NCBI RefSeq assembly: GCF_027580225.2
Contig: NC_073346.2
Span: 6,846,001-6,910,000, forward strand
Origin: Misgurnus anguillicaudatus
Lineage: Eukaryota; Chordata; Actinopteri; Cypriniformes; Cobitidae
DNA length: 64,000 nucleotides
Direction: 5' to 3'
Below the pieces are notes generated by a model. That model was not told where the DNA came from. It saw only the letters and a program-made list of their open reading frames with translations, and ran no database searches. Position numbers and translations under genes: made by a program. Positions 1-12,178 of this stretch are shown in pieces (position 1 is the stretch's first letter; each line of letters begins with the position of its first letter).

Positions 1-2083
1 TACTATCGGGGTATGTGAACGGGTAAAGACTGATGGTCTTATCATCTGTGTTGCATGGGTTGGGAGGGGCACCAGACCAGGTAGTCAACAAATGGTTAAC
101 TTTTATTTTCTTTCAGAAGCAGCACACAGAATCAAATTTCTGATAAAGTGACCAAAACTGCCTTTCAAGTGATGAACAAAGAAGAAACTGATGATGCATT
201 TTTTTATTTTTTAAGTTAAAACGAAAGGCAGTATAAACATTTGTTAAATTATTCCTCATAACATTTTAAAACCACAATGCTCAGAACATCATAACAAAAA
301 ACGAAACCTATAAAATAACAAATGTGATCCTGCCTGGAAAGCCTCGGCTACAGTTCAACAATCTTATTTAATTTTGAGATTTAGCGCGTCAAAGCATTTT
401 AAAAAAAACAACAACACATGACATACAATGTGTGATTATTACTGTAAATGATAAAACTAAACTTTATATACAATTCTTTGAACAATAATTTATAACAAGA
501 AAAAAAGCTAAAATGAATGATTTTACGGACACTTCGCTTTTTATTTTGCACATAAATACCTGCTTGCTTACTTTGACTTTAATCATCTTAGGATTCACTT
601 TAGGCACAAAAACTTCTTATAATTCTTATAACATGTTTCAGGAATCTCTTTTCTATCATTTGAAAGTGAACACTGACAATAATATTAACTCACAAGAGAG
701 ACAATCGTGTCAAGATGTTTTTCGAGTCATCACCGACATTTCAAGAACACCTTTAGTAGCTCAGCTTTTGACAAGATAACCACCCTGTTTTAAATAAATT
801 TTAAAAACTATACCTGTTGAAAAAACCTGTTGTTTGATGTTTAGTTTGATGAATTCCGAAATATGATCTTAAATATGACACGCAGAGCACCTATATTCAG
901 CTAAATTGCATGTTCCAGCACACAACAGCGCAACATTGATACAACGAAAAGCAATCCAAAATTTACAGACTTAAATTAGATCAGAATTTACATTTATAAT
1001 AAATTAAAAACATAATAAGGTCAGAATCGAGAAACAAGGTGCAGAACAAATGTGTACAAGATGCCTGAAGTGCAGGGGAACAAAACACAAGCCACAAATA
1101 GTTAAATCAGATAACCCAGAGTGATCTATAAATTAAATAAAGAAATAATTAAAATAATTGCCAACTTTGTCTTTTTAATTGCAGAATCAAAGAGACAACT
1201 GCTTCGCAATGGTTTATTAACCTGGAAACCTCTTCCCATATAGACGTGTAGCCCTGTCACGGGGGTTGTTGGATTTATTCACACACTTTAAAAATATTTA
1301 TTTAAAGCTACTTTTTGCATATTATTTGCATTATCATAATAGGCTGTATATTAATATATTGGAAGAAAGCTGTTATATATAAAATCTGATAATGTGCAGC
1401 CAAATTAAATGATCCTGATTTCATAACACGTTTGTGACGATTCAACTGTAAGATTGGTAGTCGAATCAGGCTTCTCCTATCGAAGCATTGAACTATTGGG
1501 GGTCACCCCTAGTAAATATTCATAGCAACCACATGATATCTTTGTGGCATAGTTACCACAGGTCTTCTGTGGGAGTGGCCAATCTAATCTGTATGCAGTT
1601 GTTTAATCTCTTCAGCCGGATGGATATCAGGATGTGTTCGATGTCGAGCAAACAGATTTCCGTTCTGAACTTGCTTCACACAAGCTGTCCGTATCTCTCG
1701 CCGTGCACACTGCTGCCATGCTTTAGCAAATGAGTTGATTCACTTATCAAAGATTTAACAGTGCATTAAATGTTCAAGTGGAGGTGATGTGGTGAGCAGT
1801 GATTTGTATTGGGCATTGTAACAAGTCCTACTGTTTGATACCTATTTGGATTTGAGTTTCCCTCAGGCTAAGGGTGCATTCAGGAACAAGTGGTCTAACA
1901 CATACTCTAGCTGTATCTCCATGTGAATTGTGACATTTGCTCGGGCTTTTGCTCGGGTCATCCTTGTGTCTTTCTGCATATGTACAATTCTAGAAGGAGT
2001 GCTTGTTGACCGTGTTGACTCTGGATTATGGTGCTCAGCAGTGGGGCTTCAGGGTTCAGGTATCAAATGCGCACACATCATAA
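1..2083. other. Intronic or flanking DNA, nothing recognised
   Basis: AT-rich sequence with only short random open frames (up to 88 codons). It would be intron if the preceding grik3 exon lies further upstream. No exon of the kainate-receptor amino-terminal domain, no repeat termini and no RNA gene were recognised. Confidence 0.5.
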
Positions 2084-2366
2084 CCCTACTGAAAAATCCA
2101 GCTAAGACCAGCATAAGCTAATGAGCTGGTTTTAGCTGGTCCCCAGCTTGGTTTAAGCTGGTTTTGCTGGTGAGGGAAGCTGGTTTTGCTGGTGTAGCAA
2201 GCTGGTCTAGCTGTGTTTTGGTCACATTTTAAGATGGTGCTGGAATACCAGCTGGCCCACCAGCATGACCAGCTTTGTCAGGCTGGGAGGACCAGCGTAA
2301 ACCACCTTAAACCAGCTAAAACCAGCTACCAGCTTATGCTGGTTTTAGCTGGATTTTTCAGTAGGG
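2084..2366. mobile_element. Short inverted-repeat transposon rich in CCAGC/GCTGG
   Basis: Begins CCCTACTGAAAAATCCAGC and ends with the inverse, GCTGGATTTTTCAGTAGGG. The inside is built of many copies of ACCAGC and its complement GCTGGT in both orientations. This is a non-autonomous DNA transposon of a type abundant in cyprinid genomes. No clear target-site duplication was found, so the superfamily is left open. Confidence 0.85.
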
Positions 2367-3115
2367 AATATAGCAGGAATGACAGGAAAGTCACTTATGC
2401 AATGAAAACAGTTAAATGACTATTGCTTAACTGAAATTGTTGTTTTCGTTTTAGTCCTGTTTTGTTCAGTTTGGCTAAAAGCAAATTATACTGTCGTTTA
2501 ACAAAATTAAAAGAAACAATGTAAGTTAAATTATTTTATTTTTTATTTTTGTGTCATGCGAGCACATCACATCACATTTGGTTGCTAATGTGAGCTACAA
2601 CAACTTTTAGCATGTGTCAATTCAACTTAAGTTATAATAATGACAATAACTTAAACCATAGTTAGGGCTATGTGAATGATTCAGGTTTAGCTACAGTAAC
2701 AGTGCTGAAGATTTCCACTTCCCAGCATGCTTTGCATGAAACTGGATAATGAGAGTGAATGTCAAAGTAATCAAGAAGGAGAACAAGAGGAGACTTATTA
2801 TTGTTTAGTATTGTGTTGTGTTGGTATTATAAAGAGTTTTATTGTTTTAAAATGATTGAGCAGAAGAGTTGAGCATTTGCTTTAGAGAAGAAGAACTCAT
2901 TTAATTTAATATAATGACCTGGAGCATTGCTTTGATCAGATGACATTCGATTGATAATGTCAGTGCTCTGACTGCCTGTTTTACTTGTATGACAACTATG
3001 GGCGCTGTTTTTAAGTTAAACTCAATGTTATCCTACAAACGTAATTTCCTTCAACAGATGAAATTACTGTAACATACGACAGTAAACAAATTTCACTTAA
3101 ACCGACTTAACCAAT
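2367..3115. other. No recognised feature
   Basis: AT-rich sequence without coding signal, repeat ends or tandem structure that I can identify. Confidence 0.4.
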
Positions 3116-3732
3116 TTAGGGCCAGTTTTACTAACAGCTTGCGCCAACACAAACCATCAATTAAGTGTTAAATAGCGACTGTCGGGATTTACTAAAGACA
3201 TGCAGTGGATAATTAGCGCTGAAAAGGTGTGGTCTAGATATTTTTGTGACTGACATTATTGCATATGCATTTCTAGGAGTTCCCCTTTCAGACGCAACAT
3301 TTTTGGGAGATTATTTAAATGATTCACGCAACGCCTTAAATAATTTTGCGCTTGAATGTTATATATGTTATATATGTTTTTTTTTTTTGAGATGTCAAAC
3401 AATAGCAGGTGTTTCAAAACTTCTTGTAAACCTTCATTTTTTTGTCTTCTGGTTCTTTTCAGTGTACTATGGTTTTGTTAGCTGGGATTTCTAACCTCAA
3501 ATTTTCTGCTGGGACGTCTGTGGTGCTGAACTCAAGTGCATCAGGCATTAGTAGATCACGCGCACCTCATCAGCTCTGCTTATTTGCGCTGCTATTAGTA
3601 GATTGCGTTGGTCATTATGGAAATCAGCTGTTGCGCCTGTGTTATTTAATTTGCGCATTTTTAGTAAATAACACGCATATATTTCCACTCCCATTGGCAT
3701 CATGCTAATTTGCCCTGTTTAGTTAATTTGGC
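3116..3732. mobile_element. Harbinger-like non-autonomous element
   Basis: Starts after TTA with GGGCCAGTTTTACTAAC and ends TTAGTTAATTTGGCCC followed by ATA. The ends are imperfect inverted repeats of GGGCC-N-TTTACTAAC type. Several GCGCCAAC/TTTGCGC-like words recur inside, as in fish Harbinger MITEs. Open frames inside are not conserved coding sequence. Confidence 0.55.
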
Positions 3733-4576
3733 CCATAATTTGAAAAAAAAAGTGTGTAAAAACTGTTCTTTAGTTCAATTAAAGTAAATAATTTTATACT
3801 TGATATAAATTAATAAAAATGTCTGTAACAAAATATATATTTTTTTACTTCATTCCGAAATAAAAACCATAATTGAATGTAAGAGAAAACATTAGGATAT
3901 TCTGAAACAATAAGGAATAAAAAGTAAAAGGTTTGCAGCATAAGTATAATTTGGAAAATCTAATTAAATTGGCTGTAACACATCAGAGTACTTTTTCCAG
4001 TTTGTGTAACAAATGATATTTGCATTTTCAGTGTGTCTCAGTCAGTTGTGTTGTTTGTGGACTTGATAGGTGCTTTTGTGCTCTCTCTAACTCAATCATT
4101 GATTTTTCTTTCATGTGTCACTCACACTGCTTCAGATCTTCAGTCTATCAAACTCAATATTCTTCTAGTTAGCCTTGAGTCCTGGAGGATATAAAGTAGC
4201 GATATATCGATGGTGAATTTTCACATTTGTTAACAGAATGTGTTTTGGTGTGAGATATTCTAACAAACTCTTACAATGTGATTTGTGTTGGACATTAAAT
4301 AGGACTTGTATCCTTCCAACAGAAAACAAATGATAAATACTGCTGGGTTGCACTCTTGGACTTATTTGACCAGCAGTGTGTAAATGATACAATCAAGTGT
4401 TGTCTGCACTCTTGTAGCTACACAACAAACAGCTGTACAAGCTTCAGATCAGGCGCTCCTGTACCTACAGTATACGTGTTGAAGCCGCGGCTCGGTTCGC
4501 TGTCCGTCACTGGTCAGGTCATACGCTCCTTCTGTTCCTGTCTGCTGACATATCGTCCTCTCTCTCTTTATTCCAG
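3733..4576. other. Intron before the first visible exon
   Basis: No repeat ends or coding sequence recognised. The last 35 bases are pyrimidine-rich and lead into the splice acceptor TTCCAG at 4571-4576. Confidence 0.5.
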
Positions 4577-4720
4577 ACAGATGCTGCTCTGACGTACGAC
4601 GCGGTCCACATCGTGTCGGTGTCTTACCAGCATGCCCCACAAATGACTGTCAACTCACTGCAGTGTCACCGGCACAAGCCCTGGAGATTCGGTGGCCGCT
4701 TCATGAGTTTCATTAAGGAG
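4577..4720 (+). CDS. grik3: grik3-like exon: end of amino-terminal domain
   Basis: Encodes 48 residues in phase 0, from a TDAAL start to a RFMSFIKE end. It is preceded by a pyrimidine tract and TTCCAG, and followed by the donor GTAATG. The sequence covers the last part of the leucine/isoleucine-binding-like amino-terminal domain of a kainate receptor subunit, which directs subunit assembly outside the cell. [20 protein letters not shown] and FGGRFM are near identical to GRIK3 as recalled; GRIK1 and GRIK2 differ at several of these positions. An overlapping ATG-initiated frame on the other strand (4449-4640) is a shadow. The preceding coding exon was looked for upstream and not seen, so it is probably outside the window. 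Confidence 0.92.
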
Positions 4721-5640
4721 GTAATGACAATCGCTCAGAGCGCCGCTGCCACAAACACTTCTGCTCTTCAGAGACACCAGAACATACAGAAGATATTAAT
4801 ATTTAATCTGTGAAATATCAGCACTCATTTGAAAGGCTTCCCTTTGAATGCTTCAATGCAAACTGCATGCTATCTCCAAAAAGTATTCGGAGACTTACGG
4901 CACACTTAAATGTCTGAATGTCATAGCATTAGAAATATCATAGCAAGTAAGCAATAATTGAAAGGCAGTATAAGCATACTTCTCCAGCAAAGCCGTTAAC
5001 TTTACTATGACATTTGGTTATCTTACACAACGACATTCGTGCATTTCAAAGTGTGGCTTGACTATCCAAATACATTTTGGGGCCACGGCACTGTCATACA
5101 GATATCATTTTTGTTATTAACATAAACATTTTCCGTGAAAATCAATTTTACCTCAGAAATAAAGTAGATGCCTGTATGTTTGCTAATGGTCGTTTTTGTC
5201 AGTGTCCCAGTTTTTCGTGACTCACAGCGCAGCATAATCAGCTCTTATTTCAGCTCACATGAGAGACTTTGATTGGGACTCATAATGGGCAGATTAGAGT
5301 TGTTGAACACAGCTCTGTGGAGCGGCGTGCACGGGTGAAGAGCAAAATGAAGGCCGTGGAGAGCATCGTCTCTGTTTGGCATAATGGAGAACACACACAC
5401 ACATTTCTTACTCCTGGAGAAGAAACGAGGTGTGCAGTGTTGAGGAGATTACGGGGAGCGTTGTATATCAGTGCATGTCGTTTGGGGGAGGAGTTTTGTG
5501 GTCAAGGAACAATGGAGGAATGGAGAGGAGGAGTTGCAATGCAATTTGTTTCTGTGTCTCTGGAGATTGTTGCAAGTGAGATGCTCGTTAATTAGGATGG
5601 AGGTCTGAGACGATGGGATGTAAAATGTAATTAAAAGAGA

Positions 5641-5642
<2 letters not shown>
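4721..5642. other. Intron 1, unannotated part
   Basis: Around 4870-4910 there is a stretch (CTCCAAAAAGTATTCGGAGA) resembling a decayed Tc1-type terminal repeat, but no partner was found. The 108-codon open frame at 5269-5595 shows no recognisable domain and is treated as chance. Confidence 0.4.
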
Positions 5643-5675
<33 letters not shown>

Positions 5676-5692
5676 CATGCGCGTGTGTGTGT
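5643..5692. repeat. (GT)n microsatellite
   Basis: About 15 GT units followed by interrupted GC/GT dinucleotides. Apparent Cys-Val repeat proteins here are artefacts of the repeat. Confidence 0.95.
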
Positions 5693-5869
5693 CCGTGCGT
5701 ATGTTCTTGATGATGTTTGGCAAGTGTACCAAAGTTGGGGAAAATTCACAAAGCATGAGTGTAAATTCAGAAACCATTCAGGTCCCGTGCGATGTGGAAT
5801 TGACCTCACCCCACAGGATGCTTGGGAAATCTGCATGAAAAACCCCACAGGATGTTAAAAAAAACCTGG

Positions 5870-5950
5870 ATGGAATTAGGTTCCCTTTCAATACAGTTCA
5901 CTTCGCAATGCTTCGTTCCCGTTATTTCAGGGAACCGGGGTTACGTGAGT
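5870..5950. mobile_element. Fragment resembling a terminal repeat of a fish DIRS-type element
   Basis: Contains GTTCACTTCGCAATGCTTCG and then the short palindrome GGTTACGTGAGTAACC beside GGGAACCGG. This combination is one I associate with ends of DIRS/Ngaro-type retroelements in cyprinids. No body of the element adjoins it. Confidence 0.4.
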
Positions 5951-5989
5951 AACCTAAGCATTTTTTTGTGCTTCTGGTTCAGATCTGGT

Positions 5990-6695
5990 ATTACACCGTG
6001 GGTCGGGTTGGGGTGTTTAAAGAAATTGTAACTTTAATGCGGGGCGGGTTGGGGCGGGTCATTAAAAACAAAATTTAAAAAACAGATATGTTGCGTCTTA
6101 TTCCCTTAGCATATATATTAAATACTTGGGAATATATATTTTATTTATTTTATTACGTTCTTTGATAAGTTTAAATTACGTAGGCCTACGTGGCAACGTA
6201 ACTTCTGCAGCGTAACTTGCGCAACGTAACTTGATATCCACAAACCTTTGGCGTCACAGAAGCGCCAAGTAGCTCCCGCTGCCAGCCACAACAACAAAAC
6301 AAACGGAGAAATAAAAGATGAAAGACGATCTGCGGCAGAAATTAAGGTAGGGAATTTGTGAATAAATAATACAAACGCTGCTTTGTAAATGTTGAAAATG
6401 TTTATCATTATCCGATCTCTATATTAATATGACTATGCTGGTTTCAAAGGTTAATTTGCGTATGTTGTTGCCACTTTACAGGGCGATGTAATCTAATGGC
6501 TGTTTCCAAGCACTTTTAGGCTGAAATAAAGCCTCTTTTCATTTACATTTCAAATGCCTAGTATGTCTGTTTTAATGGTCGCAGGCGGTGCGGGTTGTAA
6601 AAATAGATACAGTGTTGCGGGGCGGGTTGGGGCGGGCCAAATATTTCATGAAAGAGGAACCCGCGGGTTGGAAACACGCCGACCCGGACGTCTAA
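5990..6695 (-). mobile_element. hAT-like element copy (truncated), no inner insertion
   Basis: Matches, in reverse orientation, the element at 34018-35045: the same run of GGGGCGGGTTGGGGCGGG near one end, the same middle (TACGTAGGCCTACGTGGCAA region) and the same GCGGGTTGG end. The terminal GTGATGC repeats are missing, so both tips are eroded. It holds a single TTCCCAAG-type site where the other copy carries a 332-bp insertion, so it acts as the empty-site reference. Confidence 0.8.
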
Positions 6696-6702
6696 ATGGG
6701 CG

Positions 6703-8051
6703 TGTCCAATGCCACTTTTGCTAATTTAACGATGGGAAAAATGGTTTGTCGAAAAGGGTTGTACCCATTCTAGTAATGAGTAATGGGTGTGTTTTGGGCG
6801 TAACGTGTAATAAACCAATGAGAGTCTCAGCTCTCATCTCCTTTAAAAGCCTGTTGCGCTGGCGCTATGTCTAATCACTATTTAGATGACAGATTTGTAA
6901 ACTGAAAAACTAAGCGGAGGAAGAAAAACCCCAGTTTAAGAATAATGTTAAAAAAATTGTTGTTTTCATTTTTATTGAATTTTTTTATTATTAAAACTTT
7001 TAAAAGCCGTTTTCTTTCAGTCATAGAAGTAAAAATAGCAGGCTTAAATTGCTGTAAATGTAGGCTATTGATATCCTACACAATCACTGTAATCTCATAA
7101 AGTAATTTGCAAATATGCAAGAAAAGTTTTGTACTCTAAAAATACAGCACTCGGACAGCGACATGTGGGATTTATCAAAAGCATTACTTAAAGGACAAGT
7201 TTGGTATTTTACACTTAAAGCCCTGTTTTCAGATTGTTTATGATGAAATAGAACAGTTTTGACTGAAATTTCGACATATGCGGCTGCCCCGAGATTCTTT
7301 GGGTCTTTGTTGTTTCACCTCCCACCTCTGTAATGTGTGTATAGGTGCACTGGAACAGTCCTTCCTAAAATGCCTTAAACTGTGATTTACAAAGACGTGA
7401 AACTCACCGAGTGGTCAGGGGTGTTCACTGATATGCTCTCACAAAAATCGCTGCAAAAGACGCATTCCAAAAGGTTTTATCGTAGTTTTTGCCAACTCCA
7501 TTGACTTGTATTAGATGTGCTGTGAGGTACGGTATTACTCCGCACCGGGAACTTTGTTTGTATTCTTGCAATTGGCAATGGCGGATTAGTGCCACCACCT
7601 GGGCTGGAGTGTCTATTATTCAAGCTCTCAACGGAAGAATGTACGGGTGTGAGGCGTTTGGAAAAATAGGTCCACAAGTTTACAACGAGTGCTAAAACAC
7701 CTGTTGAAAAGCATCTTTTGCAGCGATTTTTGTGTGATTTTTGTGTGAGTGTGTGATTTTTGTTATTTTGTTATAAATAACAAAAAACATATTGCGCCAT
7801 TGACTTTAGTCCAGGTTTAAGTTGGTCAATGGCATCGTCTATTTTAGTTGCCTCAAAATAGCAACGAGCCAAAAATGCGCCTGAACACACCTCGTTTTTA
7901 GATCAGAACACCCATGGGCGCAAACATGGGCGCAAATGCATTTGCTATTTAAACAACGCGGCGCTAAACGTGAAAATTATAATTGCGCAAGCAAAATACA
8001 CTTACGTCGGGCTTTGCGCTGCATTGCGCCAGGTGTATGATAGAGCCCTAT
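6703..8051. mobile_element. Harbinger/ISL2EU-like element split by another insertion
   Basis: The right end (GCTTTGCGCTGCATTGCGCCAGGTGTATGATAGAGCCC, 8009-8046) is a familiar fish repeat end rich in TGCGCC words. The left part (GGGCGTGTCC, TTGGGCGTAACGTGTAATAAACCAATGAGAGTC region) is typical of the same type. A separate TTAA-ended element occupies 7188-7738 within it. The left boundary is uncertain. Confidence 0.45.
7188..7738 (-). mobile_element. TTAA-ended fold-back element, truncated copy
   Basis: Begins TTAAAGGACAAGTTTGGTAT and is the reverse complement of the full-length copy at 35567-36297, including the TATGCGGCTGCCCCGAGA block and the region around GGCAATGGCGGATTA. Similarity stops near 7738, so the second terminal repeat is lost. 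The 66- and 68-codon frames across it are not genes. Confidence 0.85.
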
Positions 8052-8381
8052 GTGTTTGACGCCCAACGCCCTTTATTATTATTTGAATCTAAATCTGAAA
8101 ATCTGGGGAAATTTTTTTTGAACTTCCTACATTTTAAAAGTTCAATAAAAAGTGCAAAATAATGGAACAAAAATAAGCTATGTGTGTCAAAGATGCGGGA
8201 CTCCTTTTATCAAAATGGATAAGTGATTTATGCTATATACTTCCTCATTCATATGTGTGAGCACATGTCTATGAAGAAAAGCGAGACAGCATGAGAGTAA
8301 CACTAGAGATGATTTGGGTGTTCTGTTCGAATTACAGTCTGTTCTAGTTCAGTTATTATATGTTTTTATTAAGCCTCTGAT

Positions 8382-8704
8382 TGTTACAGTCTTGTTCTGT
8401 CTTCCTGCCTGTTTCCCTTTGTTTTTCCCTGTCATCTCCCTATGGACTCCATGATCCTTCACACTCCCTCACCTGTGTCTCATCTTCAATCAACATCACC
8501 TGCCAGCCATCATCCTCATCAGCTCCTACATAAATACCCTGCTGCTTCCCTCGTCTTGGTCCGTTCTCGTCTTTGTTACATCTTATGTTTGAATTAGTGT
8601 ATGTTTGCTTATTGTATATTTCATCATTAAAAGTTATATGTTTGTTTATATCGTCGTCCTTCTCAATTTTCATCCTTCACCACCAACTGTGCCACTGACA
8701 GTAA
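8382..8704 (+). mobile_element. Solo LTR, Gypsy-like retrotransposon
   Basis: Starts TGTTACAGTCTTGTTCTG, has a TATA-like ACATAAATACCCTGCTGC at 8529-8546 and a polyadenylation-like ATTAAA at 8627, and ends near GTGCCACTGACAGTAA. This order (U3, TATA, R, poly(A) signal, U5) is that of an LTR with no coding body next to it. Family assignment is by general resemblance. Confidence 0.5.
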
Positions 8705-8892
8705 AATAATGAATAGACAGAAACCAACAATGTAACTGAACTTCCCTAACATTGCACACTGAGGTACCTACACAACAAAATTTTTTTGTCTTTTTGCACT
8801 TATGGTTCTTTGACAAAGATATTTTATTTTTAACAATCAGATATTAAAATAAAGAGGAATGCAAGATATGAGGAAATGCAGTAGCTATGTTT

Positions 8893-9532
8893 TGCTGGGT
8901 ACACACCAAAAGATAATCAGGCTGATTTTGGGCCGATTTCCCCCCGTCTGACAATCCTAGCTGTGTCCCGATTATCTTGATGGTTCTATAGATTAACTTA
9001 TCAGATTTTCCCTTGGTGTGAGATGTGTTAAGTGTGTCTGAACCTGATCGGAAGAACATCGGAGCTGCCCTGATCGCGAATCGTAAAAATTAAACATGTT
9101 TAATTTTTACGATCAGAAATCCTGATGTGTGGGGGGAGCCCTGAGGACAAACGCGCGCACGCCGTTGAGATTTTCACGTGAAACGAAACAATATCCAATC
9201 AGAAAGTGAGATGATGGAAGACGGAAGCGGTCATAGCGCAGCACAAAGTGAAGTTGATGTAAAAGTAAACTTGTACAGACCATGTTCCCGCAGTGTCCAC
9301 GACTTCACCCAAACCCTTTACTTTTTCCTTGAATTTTCTGTGTAAATCATTCCAAACCAATCATTGAAATGTCTTCCTGCATATTGTCCGTCATGCTTAC
9401 TTTTTCACAGTCGAGAATCTGGTTGAAAATGTGTTTGTGTGTTGTGTGCTGTATTTGACACATCATGGCACAGCACACACAATAGGAGCAAAACGTTTAA
9501 ATCTAGGATTTTTTTTGTGTGTGTACCCAGCA
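8893..9532. mobile_element. Inverted-repeat DNA transposon, 640 bp
   Basis: Ends are inverted repeats: TGCTGGGTACACAC at the left and GTGTGTACCCAGCA at the right. Inside are TGATTTTGGGCCGATTTCC-like words and a 34-bp perfect palindrome. No transposase remains. The superfamily is not clear because the target duplication is not resolved. Confidence 0.8.
9080..9113. repeat. 34-bp perfect palindrome
   Basis: ATCGTAAAAATTAAAC is followed by its exact reverse complement around a central CATG (no loop). It lies inside the 640-bp transposon and may form a cruciform. Confidence 0.95.
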
Positions 9533-9785
9533 TTAGCAGATCTATAGATATTGACATAATTTAAAAAGGCCTTGACCACAGCCCACTAGACGTCACACTG
9601 GAACCTGAACCGATCTGGCCACAGCCAATTCCTGAAAGTGAAATGTGACATTTAATTTTACATTTTAAATCTACTTTTCTAGACTTAAATTCAAATTCAA
9701 ATTCTTTTTTTTTGATGAAGTTGTAAATGAAGTGTAAAGCTGTGTTTTGTTTGTTGAAAATTTCTTGTTCTCTTTTGCATTGAAG

Positions 9786-9893
9786 TCTCACTGGGACGGC
9801 CTGACGGGACGGCTGTGCTTCAACAGGACCACAGGTCTGCGCACTGACTTTGATCTGGACATCGTGAGTCTTAAAGAGGACGGCCTTCAAAAG
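9786..9893 (+). CDS. grik3: grik3-like exon: linker into ligand-binding domain, part 1
   Basis: Encodes 36 residues in phase 0, starting SHWDGLTGR and ending SLKEDGLQK. The acceptor is TTGCATTGAAG and the donor GTAAAC. The block [15 protein letters not shown] is a conserved kainate-receptor segment at the end of the amino-terminal domain. One N-glycosylation sequon (NRT) is present. Compared with recalled mammalian GRIK3 there are changes at the start (SH for AQ) and in GRLCFNRT, which is more drift than in the previous exon. The exon lies 5.1 kb after the first. Confidence 0.9.
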
Positions 9894-10309
9894 GTAAACC
9901 ATCTCGTTAATTAAGAGAATACGCTTCCCTGCCAATGATAAGTTTTTACTGCAATCCATATTTCCGCTATTATCCACCAGGTGGTGCTTTTACCCAGCTT
10001 ATAAAACACTGAAGCATCCACTGATTCAAAAACAGTAAAAAAAACTCTGTGTATGTTTTGATCATCGCTCTGAATCTGATCTCTAACAAAAGTTTTAAAA
10101 AAATGCAATTACCTTTACAAAAATGCAGAATGAAGAAACCTACTGTACGTATATTTAGGAAGTGAGGAAATGAGGACAGGATGAAATGTGTGTTGTTTTT
10201 AAGCAAATTGTCTGTTTTTTAAAGAAGAACAATTTTTGGAAGGCACTAAAGTTTTGTAAAAATCATAAAAAATGCTGACCCTGGCTGGCAAATACTGGCG
10301 TCGAAAGAG
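9894..10309. other. Intron 2, unannotated start
   Basis: No recognised repeat or coding sequence after the donor GTAAAC. Confidence 0.4.
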
Positions 10310-10312
10310 TTA

Positions 10313-10450
10313 GGCCCAATCCCATTTCTCTGTCTTACCCCTTACACCTACCCCTTTGTTTTGCACGTTCACGTGAGGGTAAGGACCGATTGGGATAGCC
10401 CTTACTCTCACGTGAACGTGCAAAACAAAGGGGTAGGGGAAGGGGTATGT
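10313..10450. mobile_element. Small hairpin element
   Basis: CTACCCCTTTGTTTTGCACG (from 10350) continuing to TTCACGTGAG pairs with CTCACGTGAA...CGTGCAAAACAAAGGGGTAG (ending 10436): arms of about 30 bp around a loop of about 27 bp. The flanks (GGCCCAATCCCATTT) resemble fish Harbinger-type MITEs. Confidence 0.65.
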
Positions 10451-12178
10451 CACTTTTAGCAGATGCATCCAGGCTGCCAAAATGTAACATTGCAAATGTT
10501 TCTGCTCTCCTTAGAAAGTCACTAATCTAACGGTGTGCTGAACTGCTTTGCACCTTGTCTCATTTGGTCACCATTGCTGTGCAAATAAAGAGCAATCTAT
10601 GTCTTACGTTTAATTTACCTCCTAACAAGGAATTAAATGAGGTGGTGAAACATAAGCATAAGTTAGTGGATCATAAAGCAAATTAGATTAGGGTACAAAG
10701 TAGTGTTAATTACAAGCCTCTGTTAACTGAAGTTAGATGTAGCATGCTTCTGTGCAGTCATGAGAGATGTGAATATAACTGCGCTCTCCTTTGAAAAGAC
10801 CTGCGATTTTATGGATGTTTTATTAAAATGATTTTAATGTAATAAGTGTATGGTCAAATCAGATTGTTTGTTTCTGTTGTATAGATAAATCCACAAAACC
10901 TGTCCGTTATCATTGCATACAAATTCCTCACAGTAGCATGTAAACACAATGCACTGGATATTCTCTGACCAGATTTCTACTTCATTTATTAGCCTGCGTT
11001 TTAGGACGTTCATGAGAAGAAAAATTGCTTTGCAAAATTTGCATTCATTTTGAGAAGGCTAGGAGTGTCTCGTGTTGCCATCGTAAATGAATAACTGCAG
11101 CTTCCCTCGATAATCGCTTTTAATGAATTGAGTTAATTGCAGTCAATTTGCAAGAATGGTACATCACCATGTAATGTGGCTGAGCGCATCTTTTCTGAAT
11201 TCACACGCCTCCACACAATCAAACTAATATGCGTGTCAAATGAAAAGCATATGTCAGGCTTTGCATCAGGTGTTTCCGGATGATTATTGTACCTGTGTAA
11301 CACTGATAGACGCTGCCCTAGTGGCTTCACGAACACCACGGCAGTTGTACTGGGACGAATATGGATCCCGACAGCCGTGAGACGGTTTGTTGGGGTGTGA
11401 TTGTACCGTGTGCGTGACTTTTTTTCTGGCTGTAAGGAAGTGTTTGTTTAAAACTAGCCTCATTTGTTCAGATTTGCTGATGTTAGTGGCTTTATTTAAA
11501 GTGCAACTCCTTTGTGCGTCGTGGCTTTACTCTGAGTGAATGCTCGTGTGAATCTTAACTAATGAAAGATTTGTGCTTGCCGGTATCCCTGGAGGCACAT
11601 TAAACGCTCCGGCCTGAAACGGATTCTTGATTGAATTGATTGATGCTGTTGCTCAGTTAAACAAATGAGCTTGCAGGATAATATTAAGAGTGATCTCCTC
11701 TCGTGAGCATTAGCCCTATTTTATGCTGTTTTGGCTAAAAAAAACGAATTGTACAACGTGAAAATGAAATTTTCAACAGCGTTTAAGTGAATAAACTTTT
11801 AATAAAATTGTGCTGGAAGTAAATGCTGTAATATATTTATTTATAAAAAATTTTTACCTGATAGCCTGCACGAGGACGCGAGCACACTGAAGAGTTCTTT
11901 ATTTACATATATTTAAAGTTACTGTTAGTTTAAATGCACTTACATTAAACAACTATGCGTCATTAAAAAGGGTTAAGACTTCAGATTTAAAACCATTAAT
12001 ATTTCTCCGCATGTAGCCATTTTTGGTACTCCTCAAGAATAACACCTCTTTTCATCGGGCCAGTTAGAGGTCCTGGCTTTCACTTCCTTGATGGTGAGAC
12101 GCCATCTCCTTCCGAAAGCAACAAATGCCCCATCCAGTACATTTTGGATCACTGATGTCATATGTATATGTATATATA
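10451..12178. other. Intron 2, low-repeat stretch
   Basis: No transposon ends, tandem repeats or exons recognised. Around 11050-11350 the composition is balanced and repeat-free, with homeodomain-type words (GAATTGAGTTAATTGCAG); it is a candidate conserved non-coding element, which is only inference. Confidence 0.3.

Noticed and set aside
5643..5858. Cys-Val-rich frames over GT repeats (also at 58709-58957 and 62134-62361)
   Set aside because: They are translations of dinucleotide microsatellites.
9561..9977. 138-codon reverse-strand frame over the second exon
   Set aside because: It is antisense to a clear receptor exon and includes intron sequence on both sides.
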